Below are positions 8,067-16,955 of a stretch of 60,052 bases of DNA, piece after piece (positions within the stretch are counted from its first letter, which is position 1; each line of letters opens with the position of its first letter). The translations under genes and the position numbers were made by a program. The notes below the pieces were generated by a model. It searched no databases and was not told where the DNA came from. It saw nothing but the letters and a program-made list of their open reading frames with translations. Source of the stretch: Chloroflexota bacterium (GTDB taxonomy: Bacteria; Chloroflexota; Anaerolineae; Aggregatilineales; Aggregatilineaceae); the NCBI GenBank assembly GCA_012729765.1, contig JAAYCM010000013.1, forward strand, positions 1 through 60,052, in the 5' to 3' direction.

Positions 8067-9674
8067 TCAATCTAGCCGCAGCACCAACCCCTCATCCGGT
8101 CCAAGCGCCAGATGCGCCAGATCAACGTTTCCCGCGCGCAACAGATCGCTGGCAATAGCGATCTGGGCCGTGCTGCCCGCCGCGCTCAGGTCGAGCGTGT
8201 GCTGGCTGCTGCCCAGGTTCAGCACGACCAGAAATCGCGCGTGGCCGTCGGCGGTGCGCAGATAGGCCAGCACGTCATCCACACCGGCCTCTACCGCCTG
8301 GTAAGCGCCGCGATAGAGCGCCGGCTCCTGGCAGCGCAGGGCGGTCAGTGCGCGGTAGAGATTGAGCATCGAGGCCGGTTCGGCATCCTGCCGGGCGACG
8401 TTGCGCGTCTCATAGTCTGCGGCCAGCGGCAGCCAGGGTGTGGCGTCGGGGTGGGTAAAGCCCGCGTTGGGGCTGTCGTCCCACTGCATCGGCGTGCGGA
8501 CTGGATCACGACCGACGACATGCGCCATCTCCGGCTGGTTGAGCGCGGGCGGGTCCTGCATCAGCGCCAGCGGGATCGGCACGTTCTCCATACCGATCTC
8601 CTCGCCGTAATAGGTCGTCGGCGTGCCGCGCAGCGTGAGCAGCAGCATATTGGCCGCCCGCGCCTGGGCGGCCCCGGCTCGCGTCGCGATGCGGTGGCGG
8701 TCGTGATTGCCGAGCACCCAGTTCGGCCAGGCACGCTCCGGCAGGCTGCGCTCATACGCCGCGATTGCCTCTCGGATGACCGGCGCTTTCCAGTCCAGCT
8801 CGACCAGTTGGAAATTGAATGGCAGGTGCACCTCGTCTTCGTCGCCGTAGTACGTCACCAGGTCCTCGACCGGCAGATAAATTTCCCCGATTAGCACGCG
8901 GTTCTCATACTCGTCGGTGACGCGGCGCAGCGCACGGATCAGATCGTGGACGCCGGGCAAATTTTGGGTGTAGATGTGCTCGAACTGCGCGTGCGGCTGG
9001 ATGCCGTCCCAGGTGGGGTTGAGCGGTTCGTCGCGCAGGTCTTCATCCTTCAGCAGCAGCCAGATCACGTCGATCCGGAAGCCGTCGATGCCCTTGTCGA
9101 ACCAGAAGCGCAGCACATCCAGCATAGCCCGCAGTACTTCCGGATTGCGATAGTTCAGCTCCGGCTGCTGGCGCGCGAACTGGTGCAGGTAATACTGCCC
9201 GGTGTGCTCGTCCAGCGTCCAGGCCGGACCGCCGAACATGCTCAGCCAGTTATTCGGCGGGCCGCCATCGGGGGCCGGATCGCGCCAGATATACCAGTCA
9301 CGTTTCGCGCTGTCGCGGCTGCTGCGGCTCTCGATGAACCAGGCATGTTGGTCCGAGGTGTGGTTGGGGATCAGGTCCATCACCAGCTTCATGCCGCGCC
9401 GGTGCACCGCGTCCAGCAGCCGGTCGAAGTCGTCCATCGTGCCGAAGATCGGGTCGATGGCGGTGTAGTCGGCCACGTCGTAACCGAAATCGGCCATTGG
9501 TGAGCGGTAGATCGGCGACAGCCAGATCGCATCGATCTGCAAGCTCTCCAGATAGTCAAGCCGCTGGAGAATGCCCCGTAGATTGCCGATACCGTCCCCG
9601 CTGCTATCCTGAAACGAGCGGGGATAAATCTGGTAGATAATGCCTCTTTGCCACCACAACAGCCCTTCGTCCAT
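8067..9674 (-). CDS. GH13 alpha-glucosidase / oligo-1,6-glucosidase
   Basis: This enzyme cleaves alpha-glucosidic bonds from the non-reducing end of small malto- or isomalto-oligosaccharides in the cytoplasm; no signal peptide is visible. The 535 residues match the GH13 alpha-glucosidase length. Landmarks are [25 protein letters not shown]-like N-terminus (7-30), DLIPNHTS (100-107), nucleophile Asp202 in GFRIDVIW, acid/base Glu264 in LIGEIYLP, and Asp325 in LGNHDRHR. Val203 after the nucleophile is the residue often linked to alpha-1,6 activity in this group, but it is not decisive, so the linkage is left open. It ends just short of the convergent regulator and precedes nothing else on its strand; the SnoaL-like gene lies 30 bp upstream and is probably co-transcribed. 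Confidence 0.9.
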   Translation of the reverse strand: [535 protein letters not shown]

Positions 9675-9704
9675 AGAAATTGCGCCGCCTTTTCTCCGCC
9701 GGGA

Positions 9705-10100
9705 TTAGCTCCCTGACTGTTCGTCGTCTTCTAAAACCGTATAGTGAATCATCTGCGCCACGATACGCCCGTCCCGGATCACAAACCCGTCCGTGCCGTC
9801 GTAGACCTTCCCCGTATGCGAGCGCCCCAGCCACTCCAGGAAGGCGTATTCGCCCTCGACTAGAGTCGTGCGATATTCGAACTCCGCGTCGGGCAGGTAG
9901 TGTTCCAGCTCGCCCGCCGTGTGGCGCACGCCATCGTGCCCGCGATAGATGCCGGTCCCGGTCAGCATCACCACCGACTCGGCGTAGTTCTCGCGGATGT
10001 CGGCTTCTACTTCGCCTTCGCTGCGCTTGCGCAGGTGATCGTAAAAGACTTCTTCGGTGGTGCGGACGCGGCGCGGGTCTGCGTCGTGTGATGCTGGCAT
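9705..10100 (-). CDS. SnoaL-like / NTF2-fold protein
   Basis: A 131-residue protein of the SnoaL-like (NTF2 superfamily) type: an N-terminal helix with VFYDHLRKRSEGEVEADIRENYAESVVMLTGTG, then YRGHDGVR and a curved sheet with EYRTTLVEGEYAFLEW and DGTDGFVIRDGRIVAQMIHY. Members bind or isomerise small molecules or serve as ketosteroid-isomerase-like enzymes; no substrate can be assigned here. The ATG at 10100 has AAGGAAT about eight bases upstream, which makes it much better than the longer open frame that extends to 10274. It lies 30 bp upstream of the alpha-glucosidase gene on the same strand. Confidence 0.75.
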   Translation of the reverse strand: MPASHDADPRRVRTTEEVFYDHLRKRSEGEVEADIRENYAESVVMLTGTGIYRGHDGVRHTAGELEHYLPDAEFEYRTTLVEGEYAFLEWLGRSHTGKVYDGTDGFVIRDGRIVAQMIHYTVLEDDEQSGS

Positions 10101-10469
10101 CGGTGAATTCCTTTCACACCTTTTGCGTTTACGGCTCAGCCAACGTACCCAGATGTTACTCGAAATGGGAATGTCTCGCATACTTACTGGTACTGGGCTT
10201 GCCGGCTCTCTGGCCGACTTACCCAGGCAAAAACCGGCCAGATTGGCTAGCACGTAACCCGCCAGTTCCCTCATGTGAGATGACAGCCCGCTGCTTATAC
10301 TGAGTGTCAGAGGGAGTCCGGCAGTGCACTGAATAACCGCTGTCCCTCATAAGTTTGCGCGCGGCCAACCATGAAACCTTCTTCGCACACCAGGGCGCGT
10401 CTGCCAGACCGGGTTATCGCTGATTTGAGAGTGCGGCATGTTACCCTCGCTTGGAAAGGAGTACGACGT
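10101..10469. other. Intergenic region between divergent genes
   Basis: About 370 bases between the SnoaL-like gene (minus) and the metalloprotease gene (plus). It must contain both promoters. A TATACT hexamer at 10296-10301 could be a -10 box for the plus strand, but no convincing -35 is found at the right distance. No RNA gene or repeat was recognised. An open frame runs in from upstream of the protease ATG but lacks a ribosome binding site. Confidence 0.5.
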
Positions 10470-11654
10470 ATGCGCAGTGGGATAAGTCTGGGCCGGATGT
10501 TCGGCATCAACGTCCGGCTGGATTGGAGTTGGCTGCTCATTTTCTTCCTGGTGACGTGGAATCTCGCCAACGTATTTGGGAACCTCCAGCCCGATTGGAA
10601 CAACACCCTGAACTGGCTGCTGGCGGTGGTCGCGGCGCTGCTGTTTTTCGGATCGGTCCTGGCGCACGAGCTGGCCCACTCGGTCGTGGCCCGTGCGCGC
10701 GGCATCCCGGTGCGTAATATCGTGCTGTTTCTCTTCGGCGGCGTGTCGAATATCGAGCGCGACCCAGACTCGCCCAAGTCCGAATTTCTGATCACCATCG
10801 TTGGCCCGCTCACCAGCTTTGCGCTGGGCATTATTTTCCTGGTGCTGGCGCGCGTCGTAGCCGGAGCAATTGATGCCAGCGTGGACGATCCTGAGGCGGT
10901 GATCCGCGCGATGGGACCGACCGGCGTGATGCTCTACTGGCTGGGATCGGTCAATATCCTGCTGGGCGCGTTCAACCTGATTCCCGGCTTCCCACTGGAC
11001 GGCGGGCGCATCCTGCGCTCGATACTGTGGGCTGCGACGAACAACCTGCGTAAGGCGACCGAGTGGGCCTCGTATGTGGGGCAGATTATCGCGTGGCTGT
11101 TGATCATCGGCGGCATCTCGATGGTGTTCGGTGCAGAAATCCCCTTCTTTGGGTCTGGGCTGATCGGCGGGCTGTGGCTGGCCTTCATTGGCTGGTTCCT
11201 CAACAGCGCCTCGGTGCAGAGCTACCGGCATGTCGTGATTCAGGACGTGCTGGAAGACGTGCCGGTTACGCGCATGATGCGCGCCAATCCACCCACCGTC
11301 CCCCCGAACATTTCCCTTTCGACCCTGGTGTACGATCACATGATGGGAACCAGTGATCACGCCTTCCCGGTGGTGGACGGCGGCACGCGGCTGGTCGGGA
11401 TGGTGACGCTCGAAGATGTGCGCAAGGTCCCGCGCACGGCCTGGGACACGACGCTCGTGCGCGACATTATGACCCCGGCCACTGAGCTGATCAGCACCAC
11501 GCCCGACGCCGGGGCGATTGAGGTGTGGGATAAGCTCCTGCGGCGCGACGTGGCGCAGATTCCGGTGATGCAGGGCGACCGGCTGGTCGGTCTGGTCCGC
11601 CGCACGGATATCGTGCGCTGGCTCCAGCTCACATCAGAGGTCAGCACCAGTTAG
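10470..11654 (+). CDS. Site-2-protease-family membrane metalloprotease with CBS pair
   Basis: A polytopic zinc protease of the M50 (S2P) family, which cuts substrates inside the membrane. The 394-residue protein has membrane helices from about residue 18, the zinc motif HELAH (66-70) in a helix, and the second metal-binding segment NLIPGFPLDGGR (169-180) with the third ligand Asp. Two CBS domains follow (about 255-390; VTRMMRANPPTVPPNIS, then VRDIMTPATELIS), a common regulatory tail in this subfamily that often binds adenine nucleotides. The ATG at 10470 has GGAAAGGAG eight bases upstream; the longer open frame from 10371 is not supported. The substrate is unknown. It stands alone; hairpins follow its stop codon. 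Confidence 0.93.
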   Translation: MRSGISLGRMFGINVRLDWSWLLIFFLVTWNLANVFGNLQPDWNNTLNWLLAVVAALLFFGSVLAHELAHSVVARARGIPVRNIVLFLFGGVSNIERDPDSPKSEFLITIVGPLTSFALGIIFLVLARVVAGAIDASVDDPEAVIRAMGPTGVMLYWLGSVNILLGAFNLIPGFPLDGGRILRSILWAATNNLRKATEWASYVGQIIAWLLIIGGISMVFGAEIPFFGSGLIGGLWLAFIGWFLNSASVQSYRHVVIQDVLEDVPVTRMMRANPPTVPPNISLSTLVYDHMMGTSDHAFPVVDGGTRLVGMVTLEDVRKVPRTAWDTTLVRDIMTPATELISTTPDAGAIEVWDKLLRRDVAQIPVMQGDRLVGLVRRTDIVRWLQLTSEVSTS

Positions 11655-11693
11655 GCGCGCGGAAACCGCGCCTCTGGATCGAATTGGACATCA

Positions 11694-11724
11694 GCGGCCT
11701 GCACGGCGACAACGCGCAGGCCGC
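11694..11724 (+). terminator. Hairpin downstream of the metalloprotease gene
   Basis: A perfect 9-bp stem, GCGGCCTGC / GCAGGCCGC, with a 13-base loop lies 40 bases after the stop codon. There is no strong U-tract after it (GTATTCTTC), so termination is only likely. A smaller hairpin (AGGCGCG / CGCGCCT) overlaps the stop codon itself. Confidence 0.4.
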
Positions 11725-11867
11725 GTATTCTTCAAAACACGAGATAGAACGGAACGGGCGCCGCGGGGAATATGTTTGCTAATGCAGGTAAAAATCAGTA
11801 AAACTTACTCAATCGCTGTGCGAATCCTGGTACTTCTACGGAAACCTAGCAGCCGGAGCAGCCCCTG

Positions 11868-12959
11868 ATGGAACGTGATTCAACGATGCGCCAGAGCGTG
11901 AAATACACGTTTTATAAGCTGGACGAGATATTTTTGCGCCTGCCGGAAGAAAAACAGCGCCAGGCCAAGCTGGACTTCATCGACACGGTGCGCACCTTCA
12001 ACCGGCGGATGCTGCTGCGCTCGTATACGCTGGTTGGCCTGCGCGCCGACGTGGATTTTCTGCTGTGGGAAGTGGCTGAGGAAGTCGAAGCGTTCCAGGA
12101 GCTAGAAACGGCGATCCGCAGCACGGCGCTCGGTCCCTATTTGCGCGTGACGCGCTCGTTCCTCTCCGGCACGCGCCGCAGCATCTACGACATCAGCCTG
12201 CCGGAAGACCAGGGCCAGCCGCGTGAAGAGGAGCGGATTCGGATCGAGCCGAGCGATTCACGCTACCTGTTCGTCTACCCGTTCATCAAGACGCGCGCCT
12301 GGTATATGCTCTCGCAGGAAGAGCGCCAGGAGATGATCACCGAGCATATCCGCGTCGGGCGCAAATATCCCGACATCCGCCTCAACACGACCTATTCCTA
12401 TGGCATCGACGATCAGGAATTCGTGGTTGCCTTCGAGGGCGACAACCCGCACGACTTCATCGACCTGGTGGCCGAGCTGCGCCACACCCAGGCCAGCCTG
12501 TACACCCAGGCCGACACGCCGATGCACATCTGCATCGCCATGCCGCTGCCCGAAATGATGGACTCCATCGGCGGGGCGAAGGTAAGCGATCTCGTGCAGC
12601 AGGACGTGACCGAGGTTGGCGGGTGGCTGCCGGTCGCGCAGGTCGAGGAAGTCCCGGCTGAAGGGGCGCTACTGGTCTACTACGGTACGCAGCAGGTGGC
12701 GCTGTTCCACACCAACGGCCAGTTCTACGCGCTCAACAACCGCTGCCCGCACGCGCGCGGGCCGCTGTGCGAAGGCACGCTGCATACCAACGGCCAGGGT
12801 CCGACTGTGCGCTGTCCCTGGCACGAGGCGTACTTCAGCCTGGAAACCGGCGAAGTGCTGGAAGGGCCATCACCGCGCGACGTGGAAACTTTCCAGGTGC
12901 GCGTCGAGGACGATACGGTCTATATCGCGCGGGCGGAGCAGCCCGAACCGGCGCTCTGA
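11868..12959 (+). CDS. HemQ/chlorite-dismutase-family protein fused to a Rieske domain
   Basis: The first about 235 residues are of the heme-dependent peroxidase/HemQ (coproheme decarboxylase) family. Residues matching functional positions of Firmicutes HemQ are visible: Tyr137 and Lys141 in LFVYPFIK (catalytic Tyr and propionate-binding Lys) and His160 in MITEH (proximal heme ligand), plus WYMLSQEERQEM and VGRKYPD. From about 245 to 355 there is a Rieske ferredoxin-like domain with Cys293-Pro-His295 and Cys316-Pro-Trp-His319, spaced for a [2Fe-2S] cluster. HemQ uses hydrogen peroxide to turn coproheme into heme b; the Rieske part suggests an added electron path, but this is inference. No Cys-His ligand is missing. 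An ATG at 11886 is an alternative start. The iron-import operon ends just beyond it, facing it. Confidence 0.88.
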   Translation: MERDSTMRQSVKYTFYKLDEIFLRLPEEKQRQAKLDFIDTVRTFNRRMLLRSYTLVGLRADVDFLLWEVAEEVEAFQELETAIRSTALGPYLRVTRSFLSGTRRSIYDISLPEDQGQPREEERIRIEPSDSRYLFVYPFIKTRAWYMLSQEERQEMITEHIRVGRKYPDIRLNTTYSYGIDDQEFVVAFEGDNPHDFIDLVAELRHTQASLYTQADTPMHICIAMPLPEMMDSIGGAKVSDLVQQDVTEVGGWLPVAQVEEVPAEGALLVYYGTQQVALFHTNGQFYALNNRCPHARGPLCEGTLHTNGQGPTVRCPWHEAYFSLETGEVLEGPSPRDVETFQVRVEDDTVYIARAEQPEPAL

Positions 12960-12991
12960 TTCCTGCCTGAACCGCTGATCGCACCGTTCAA

Positions 12992-14068
12992 TCAAGTCAC
13001 CTGGATCGCGCTGCCGGCCAGGTGGCTTTTTGCTGCCCGCTCCGGCTCAAAGGCCGTCACCAGCCCACGCACCGCAACGCCGGCGCGATCCCCGGCGCGG
13101 AAGACCTGATCGGTCCCGCTGACCGCTTTGAGCGTCGTGCCGTCGGCCAGCGTCAGCCAGACGCTCTGGCGCGGGCCGTAGTACAGGCTGCGGTTGATCT
13201 CGGCGGGGGTGCCGTGCGCCACCGAGTTGAGCAGCAGGTCTTCGGGGCGGATCAGAATCTCAACCGGGCCGGTGCGCGGCTCGCGAAGCTGGACCGTGCC
13301 CAGCGGCGTATGCGCGACCGGGCCATCAGCCAGGCCGGGCACGATATTCGCCTCGCCCAGAAAATGCGCCACGCGTGGCGAGACGGGATGCTCGTACAGC
13401 GTGCGCGGGGCTGCCAACTGCACGATTCGTCCGTCGAACATCATCCCAACCTGATCGGCCATGCTCATCGCCTCGTCCTGATCGTGCGTCACCAGGATCG
13501 CAGACACGCCCGCATTGAGGATGATACGCTGCACGTCCTCGCGCACCTGGATACGCAGCGCGATATCCAGGTTAGAGAACGGCTCGTCGAGCAGCAGCGT
13601 ATCGGGCTGGGGGGCCAGCGCGCGTGCCAGGGCGACGCGCTGCTGCTGCCCGCCCGAAAGCTCCTGCGGAAAGCGCCGGCCCAGCCCGCTCAGCCCGACC
13701 AGTTCCAGCATCTCGGCCACGCGCCCGGCGCGATCGGCGCTGCGCGGCAGGCCATAGGCGATATTCTTCTCGACGGTCAGGTGGGGGAAGAGCGCGTAGC
13801 TCTGGAAGACCATCCCGACCTGGCGATGGTTGGGCGGCACGAACGGGCAGGACCCGGCCACACAGCGCCCGTTGATCGCAATTTCGCCGCGATCGGGGTG
13901 CTCCAGCCCGGCGATCAGGCGCAGGACGGTTGTCTTGCCGCACCCGCTGGGGCCGAGCAGCGCCATGAACCGTCCCGGCTCCAGGCTGAAGCTCACCGAC
14001 TCGACGGCGCACACGTCGCCAAACGACTTGCCAAGATTTCTACATTCGACAGCGCAAGGTTCAGTCAT
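12992..14068 (-). CDS. Ferric-iron ABC transporter ATP-binding protein
   Basis: This is the ATPase of an FbpABC/FutABC-type iron importer. It has Walker A (GPSGCGKTT, about 39-47), a Q-loop (VFQSYALFPH), the LSGGQQQR signature (137-144), Walker B (LLLDEPFSNLD) and the H-loop (LVTHDQDEA). A C-terminal TOBE-like domain follows (about 230-355, EILIRPEDLLL). The ATG at 14068 overlaps the permease stop in ATGACTGA, so the two are translationally coupled; an upstream GTG-like extension to 14089 would overlap more and has no advantage. It is the last gene of the operon SBP-permease-ATPase, which starts at the Fur-boxed promoter near 16950. Confidence 0.92.
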   Translation of the reverse strand: MTEPCAVECRNLGKSFGDVCAVESVSFSLEPGRFMALLGPSGCGKTTVLRLIAGLEHPDRGEIAINGRCVAGSCPFVPPNHRQVGMVFQSYALFPHLTVEKNIAYGLPRSADRAGRVAEMLELVGLSGLGRRFPQELSGGQQQRVALARALAPQPDTLLLDEPFSNLDIALRIQVREDVQRIILNAGVSAILVTHDQDEAMSMADQVGMMFDGRIVQLAAPRTLYEHPVSPRVAHFLGEANIVPGLADGPVAHTPLGTVQLREPRTGPVEILIRPEDLLLNSVAHGTPAEINRSLYYGPRQSVWLTLADGTTLKAVSGTDQVFRAGDRAGVAVRGLVTAFEPERAAKSHLAGSAIQVT

Positions 14069-15659
14069 CAGGTTCCAGTATAAAAACAAGTGATAAGGCG
14101 GACATTATAACCAGAATCAGGGCGGGAACGGCGGCCCGTGCGTAAAACGCTTCGGTGCTGGCCGACCAGATGCGCGTCGCCAGCGTGTCGTAGCCGGTCG
14201 GGGCCAGCAGCAGCGTGACCGGCAGCTCCTTCATCGCCGTCAGGAAGACGAGCGCCATGCCCGCCACCAGCCCGGAGCGCATCAGCGGCAGCGTCACCGA
14301 GAGAAAGACGCGCGCCCGGCTGCGGCCCAGCGTCAGGCCGCTCTCTTCCAGATGCGGGCTGATCTGGAGCAGGGCGGCGCGGGCCGGACCGAGCGCCTGC
14401 GGCACGAAACGCACCGTATACGCGAACAGCAGCAGAGCCAGACTGCGATAGCTGGTGATGCCAAACAGCCGGCGCAGGTCGCCCAGGTAGTTAGCCCCAA
14501 AGAATACCAGCGCCAGCGCGACCACTACACCCGGCAGCGCATAGCCGAGATAGGCGCTGCGCGCCAGCAGGCGGCTGAACCAGCTTGGATAGCGCACCTG
14601 CAAGAACACGAACGGCAGCGCCACCAGCCCGGAGATGCCTGCCGCCAGTGCCGCGACCCGCATCGAGCGCTGCAAGGGCGGCAGAATATCGCGCAGCTCC
14701 TCGCCGTGCCGCAGTCCGTTCACCAGCCAGTAGCTCACGACGCCCAGCGGCGCGAGCAGCGCCAGCAGCACGACCAGCCCGCAGAATATCTGCGCCGCGA
14801 TCTGCCAGCGGCCCAGCCGCACGCGCCGGGGCGAGCGGCGGGTATGCTGGGTGTAGTAGCGCCCGCGTCCCTCGGCCAGGATCGACGCGGCCATGATCAC
14901 GATCGTGAAGGCGACCAGCACCAGCGAGAGCAGCGCCGCCAGGTTGAGATCGATGCTCAGCCGGATGTAGATCGCGCGGGTGAAAACGTTGTACTGCATG
15001 ATCGACACCGCGCCGAAGTCGCTGAGCGTGTAGAGCGCCACCAGCAGCATCCCGGCGGCGATGAAGGGGCGAAGCTGGCGCAGCGTCACATACCAGAAGG
15101 TTTCCCAGGCCGACTTGCCCAGCGTGCGCGACACTTCCTCAAGCGCCGGATCGATCCCGCGCAGCCCGGCCCGCACGTTGAGAAAGACGTAGGGATAGGC
15201 GAAGAGCGTCACCGCCAACCACGCCCCCCAGAAACCGTAGATCGACGGCAGACGCTCGACCCCCAGCGGCTCCAGCCAGCCCTGCACGATGCCGCGCTGC
15301 CCGAACGCGCCGATCAGCGCGAACGCGCCGACATAGGATGGGATCACCAGCGGCAGCGTCAGCAGGATCGTCCACGCCCGCCGCCCGGCCAGATCGGTGC
15401 GCACCGTCAGCCACGCTGCCGGAATGCCGACCAGCGCCGAAGCCAGCGACACCGTCACCACCAGCAGCAGGCTGCGGCCAATGATCCGCAGCGTGCCGGG
15501 CCGCGCCAGGTAATCCACCGCCTGCGCCAGCTCGATCTCGCTGGCGCGCAGGACCAGGTAAAATACCGGGAACAGCAGCGCCAGGGCCAGCGGTGTGCTG
15601 ATCAGGCCCAGGGTCAGGGCGGTCGGCGATGGGGCGAGTCGTCTCGGTATGGCGCTCAT
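14061..15659 (-). CDS. Ferric-iron ABC transporter permease (two fused permease halves)
   Basis: A 532-residue integral membrane protein with about 12 helices and two copies of the binding-protein-dependent permease domain, as in FbpB/FutB. Each half carries an EAA-type cytoplasmic loop: EEVSRTLGKSAWETFWYVTLP-like around 185 and EESGLTLGRSRARVFLSVTLP-like near 445. It would form the complete channel with two copies of the downstream ATPase. The ATG at 15659 is chosen; a GTG two codons upstream is possible and neither has a strong ribosome binding site. It follows the binding-protein gene after a 98-bp gap that contains a stable hairpin. Confidence 0.92.
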   Translation of the reverse strand: MSAIPRRLAPSPTALTLGLISTPLALALLFPVFYLVLRASEIELAQAVDYLARPGTLRIIGRSLLLVVTVSLASALVGIPAAWLTVRTDLAGRRAWTILLTLPLVIPSYVGAFALIGAFGQRGIVQGWLEPLGVERLPSIYGFWGAWLAVTLFAYPYVFLNVRAGLRGIDPALEEVSRTLGKSAWETFWYVTLRQLRPFIAAGMLLVALYTLSDFGAVSIMQYNVFTRAIYIRLSIDLNLAALLSLVLVAFTIVIMAASILAEGRGRYYTQHTRRSPRRVRLGRWQIAAQIFCGLVVLLALLAPLGVVSYWLVNGLRHGEELRDILPPLQRSMRVAALAAGISGLVALPFVFLQVRYPSWFSRLLARSAYLGYALPGVVVALALVFFGANYLGDLRRLFGITSYRSLALLLFAYTVRFVPQALGPARAALLQISPHLEESGLTLGRSRARVFLSVTLPLMRSGLVAGMALVFLTAMKELPVTLLLAPTGYDTLATRIWSASTEAFYARAAVPALILVIMSALSLVFILEPDD

Positions 15660-15691
15660 CAGCACTCGGCTTGATTCATTTGATTCATACA

Positions 15692-15724
15692 GATAGGCGC
15701 CGGCGGTCTGTGCCAGCGCCTATC
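15692..15724 (-). other. Intercistronic hairpin between iron SBP and permease genes
   Basis: GATAGGCGC and GCGCCTATC form a 9-bp stem that continues, after one mismatch, with GGC/GCC (loop of 7). No U-tract follows. Hairpins in this position commonly protect the binding-protein part of the mRNA from 3' decay, giving excess binding protein over permease. That role is inferred. Confidence 0.5.
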
Positions 15725-15756
15725 ACAAACTTAGCAGCGTCCAGCAGCCACCGGCA

Positions 15757-16800
15757 TTATTGGTTCAGGACCTCGTCCAGAATTTCGAGGGTGGCTTCCA
15801 GATCGTCCAGGTCGCTCAGATCGACATCCGGCGTCTCGATCTCGCTCAGCGGCCTGAGGCGCTCGTCGGCTTCCATGCCGATCAGCAGCGGATATTCGAA
15901 CGTCTCCCCGGCAAAGTAGGTCTGGCCGGTGCGCGAGAGCAGGTAGGCGATGAACTGCTGTGCCAGCGGCTTGCTGTCGGAAGTCGTGAGGATGCCCGCG
16001 CCGGCCACATTGATTAGATTGCCAATATCGTCGCCAGGGAAGTAGTAGTTAGCGACCGGCAGATCGGGATTTTCTTCCAGCATCCGGAACAGGTAATAGT
16101 GATTGACCAGGGCCACATCGATCTCACCGGCTCCCACACCGGCCACCGCCGCCGCGTTGTTGTCGTAGGCCAGCGCGCCGTTTGCCAGCAGCCCGGTCAC
16201 GAACTCGCGCATGGTGTCATCCCCCGCGCTCACACGGATCGCGGTCAGGTGCGAGTGGAACGAGGCGTTGGTCGGCGCAAACCCGATGCGCCCCTGCCAC
16301 GCCGGATCGGTGAAGTCGAAGATCGACGCGGGCAGGTCTTCCTCGCTGAGAACCTCGGTATTATAGGCGATCACGCGGGCGCGCCCGGTGATGCCCACCC
16401 ACAGCCCATCCGCCGAGCGGAAGCGCGGCTCGACACTGTCCAGAATATAGTTGGGCAGCGTGTCCAGCATCCCGGCGTTGGCCAGCAGGCCCAGCGCGCC
16501 GGCATCCTGGGCGAAGAACACATCGGCTTCGGTGTTCTCACCTTCTTCGAGCAGCGTCAGGGCCAGCGCCGACGTGCCGCCATAGCGCACCTCGACCTCG
16601 ATCCCCGTGTCCGTTTCAAACTGTTCGATGATCGGGCCAACGAGTTCTTCGTTACGCCCGGAATAAACGGTTAAAGTTGTGTCCTGGGCCTCGGCTTTAG
16701 ATAATAGATGCCGGGTATCTTTGGCCGGCAGAGGCAGAACAACAGACAGCACAGCCGCAATCAAAAGGCCAGCTGCAATCATGACGCGAAGTCGGTTCAT
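15757..16800 (-). CDS. Ferric-iron ABC transporter substrate-binding protein
   Basis: A 347-residue exported FbpA/FutA-type iron-binding protein. The N-terminus MNRLRVMIAAGLLIAAVLSV is a Sec-type signal or anchor with no lipobox cysteine; the mature part begins near AQDTTLTVYSGRNEELV. Family landmarks are YGGTSAL, ADVFFAQDAGALG, and the adjacent tyrosines Tyr235-Tyr236 in VNHYYLF, which in FbpA proteins coordinate Fe(III). The ATG at 16800 has AGGGAG seven bases upstream, which excludes the longer open frame to 16983. It is first in the iron operon and is preceded by a promoter overlapped by a Fur box, so iron repression is expected. Confidence 0.93.
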   Translation of the reverse strand: MNRLRVMIAAGLLIAAVLSVVLPLPAKDTRHLLSKAEAQDTTLTVYSGRNEELVGPIIEQFETDTGIEVEVRYGGTSALALTLLEEGENTEADVFFAQDAGALGLLANAGMLDTLPNYILDSVEPRFRSADGLWVGITGRARVIAYNTEVLSEEDLPASIFDFTDPAWQGRIGFAPTNASFHSHLTAIRVSAGDDTMREFVTGLLANGALAYDNNAAAVAGVGAGEIDVALVNHYYLFRMLEENPDLPVANYYFPGDDIGNLINVAGAGILTTSDSKPLAQQFIAYLLSRTGQTYFAGETFEYPLLIGMEADERLRPLSEIETPDVDLSDLDDLEATLEILDEVLNQ

Positions 16801-16922
16801 GTTTACTCCCTGTTTGTTGGTTCGTAGCGCGCGGTGCACGCTGCGGGGCACAGTGACGACAACAGGTGCAATCCCAATTGGAACAGGCAGCCAGGGCGCC
16901 CTATGGCTGCGCTCGGATACGC

Positions 16923-16955
16923 ACCAGCAATTGAGAATCATTCTCAATTGCTGGT
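16923..16955. promoter_or_regulatory. Fur box within a 33-bp perfect palindrome
   Basis: TGAGAATCATTCTCA (16932-16946) fits the 7-1-7 Fur consensus TGATAATNATTATCA with one substitution in each half. The symmetry goes on without a mismatch to 16-base arms around the central C at 16939, spanning 16923-16955. It covers the predicted transcription start of the iron importer operon, the usual place for Fur repression. Confidence 0.85.

Noticed and set aside
10371..10469. N-terminal extension of the metalloprotease by 33 codons.
   Set aside because: No ribosome binding site before the upstream ATG, whereas the ATG at 10470 has GGAAAGGAG at the right distance and begins the conserved sequence.
14352..15674. 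A long open frame of about 440 codons on the plus strand, antisense to the iron permease.
   Set aside because: It is rich in Gln, Arg and His with no recognisable domain, as expected for the frame opposite a GC-rich gene, and the minus-strand reading is a clear permease.
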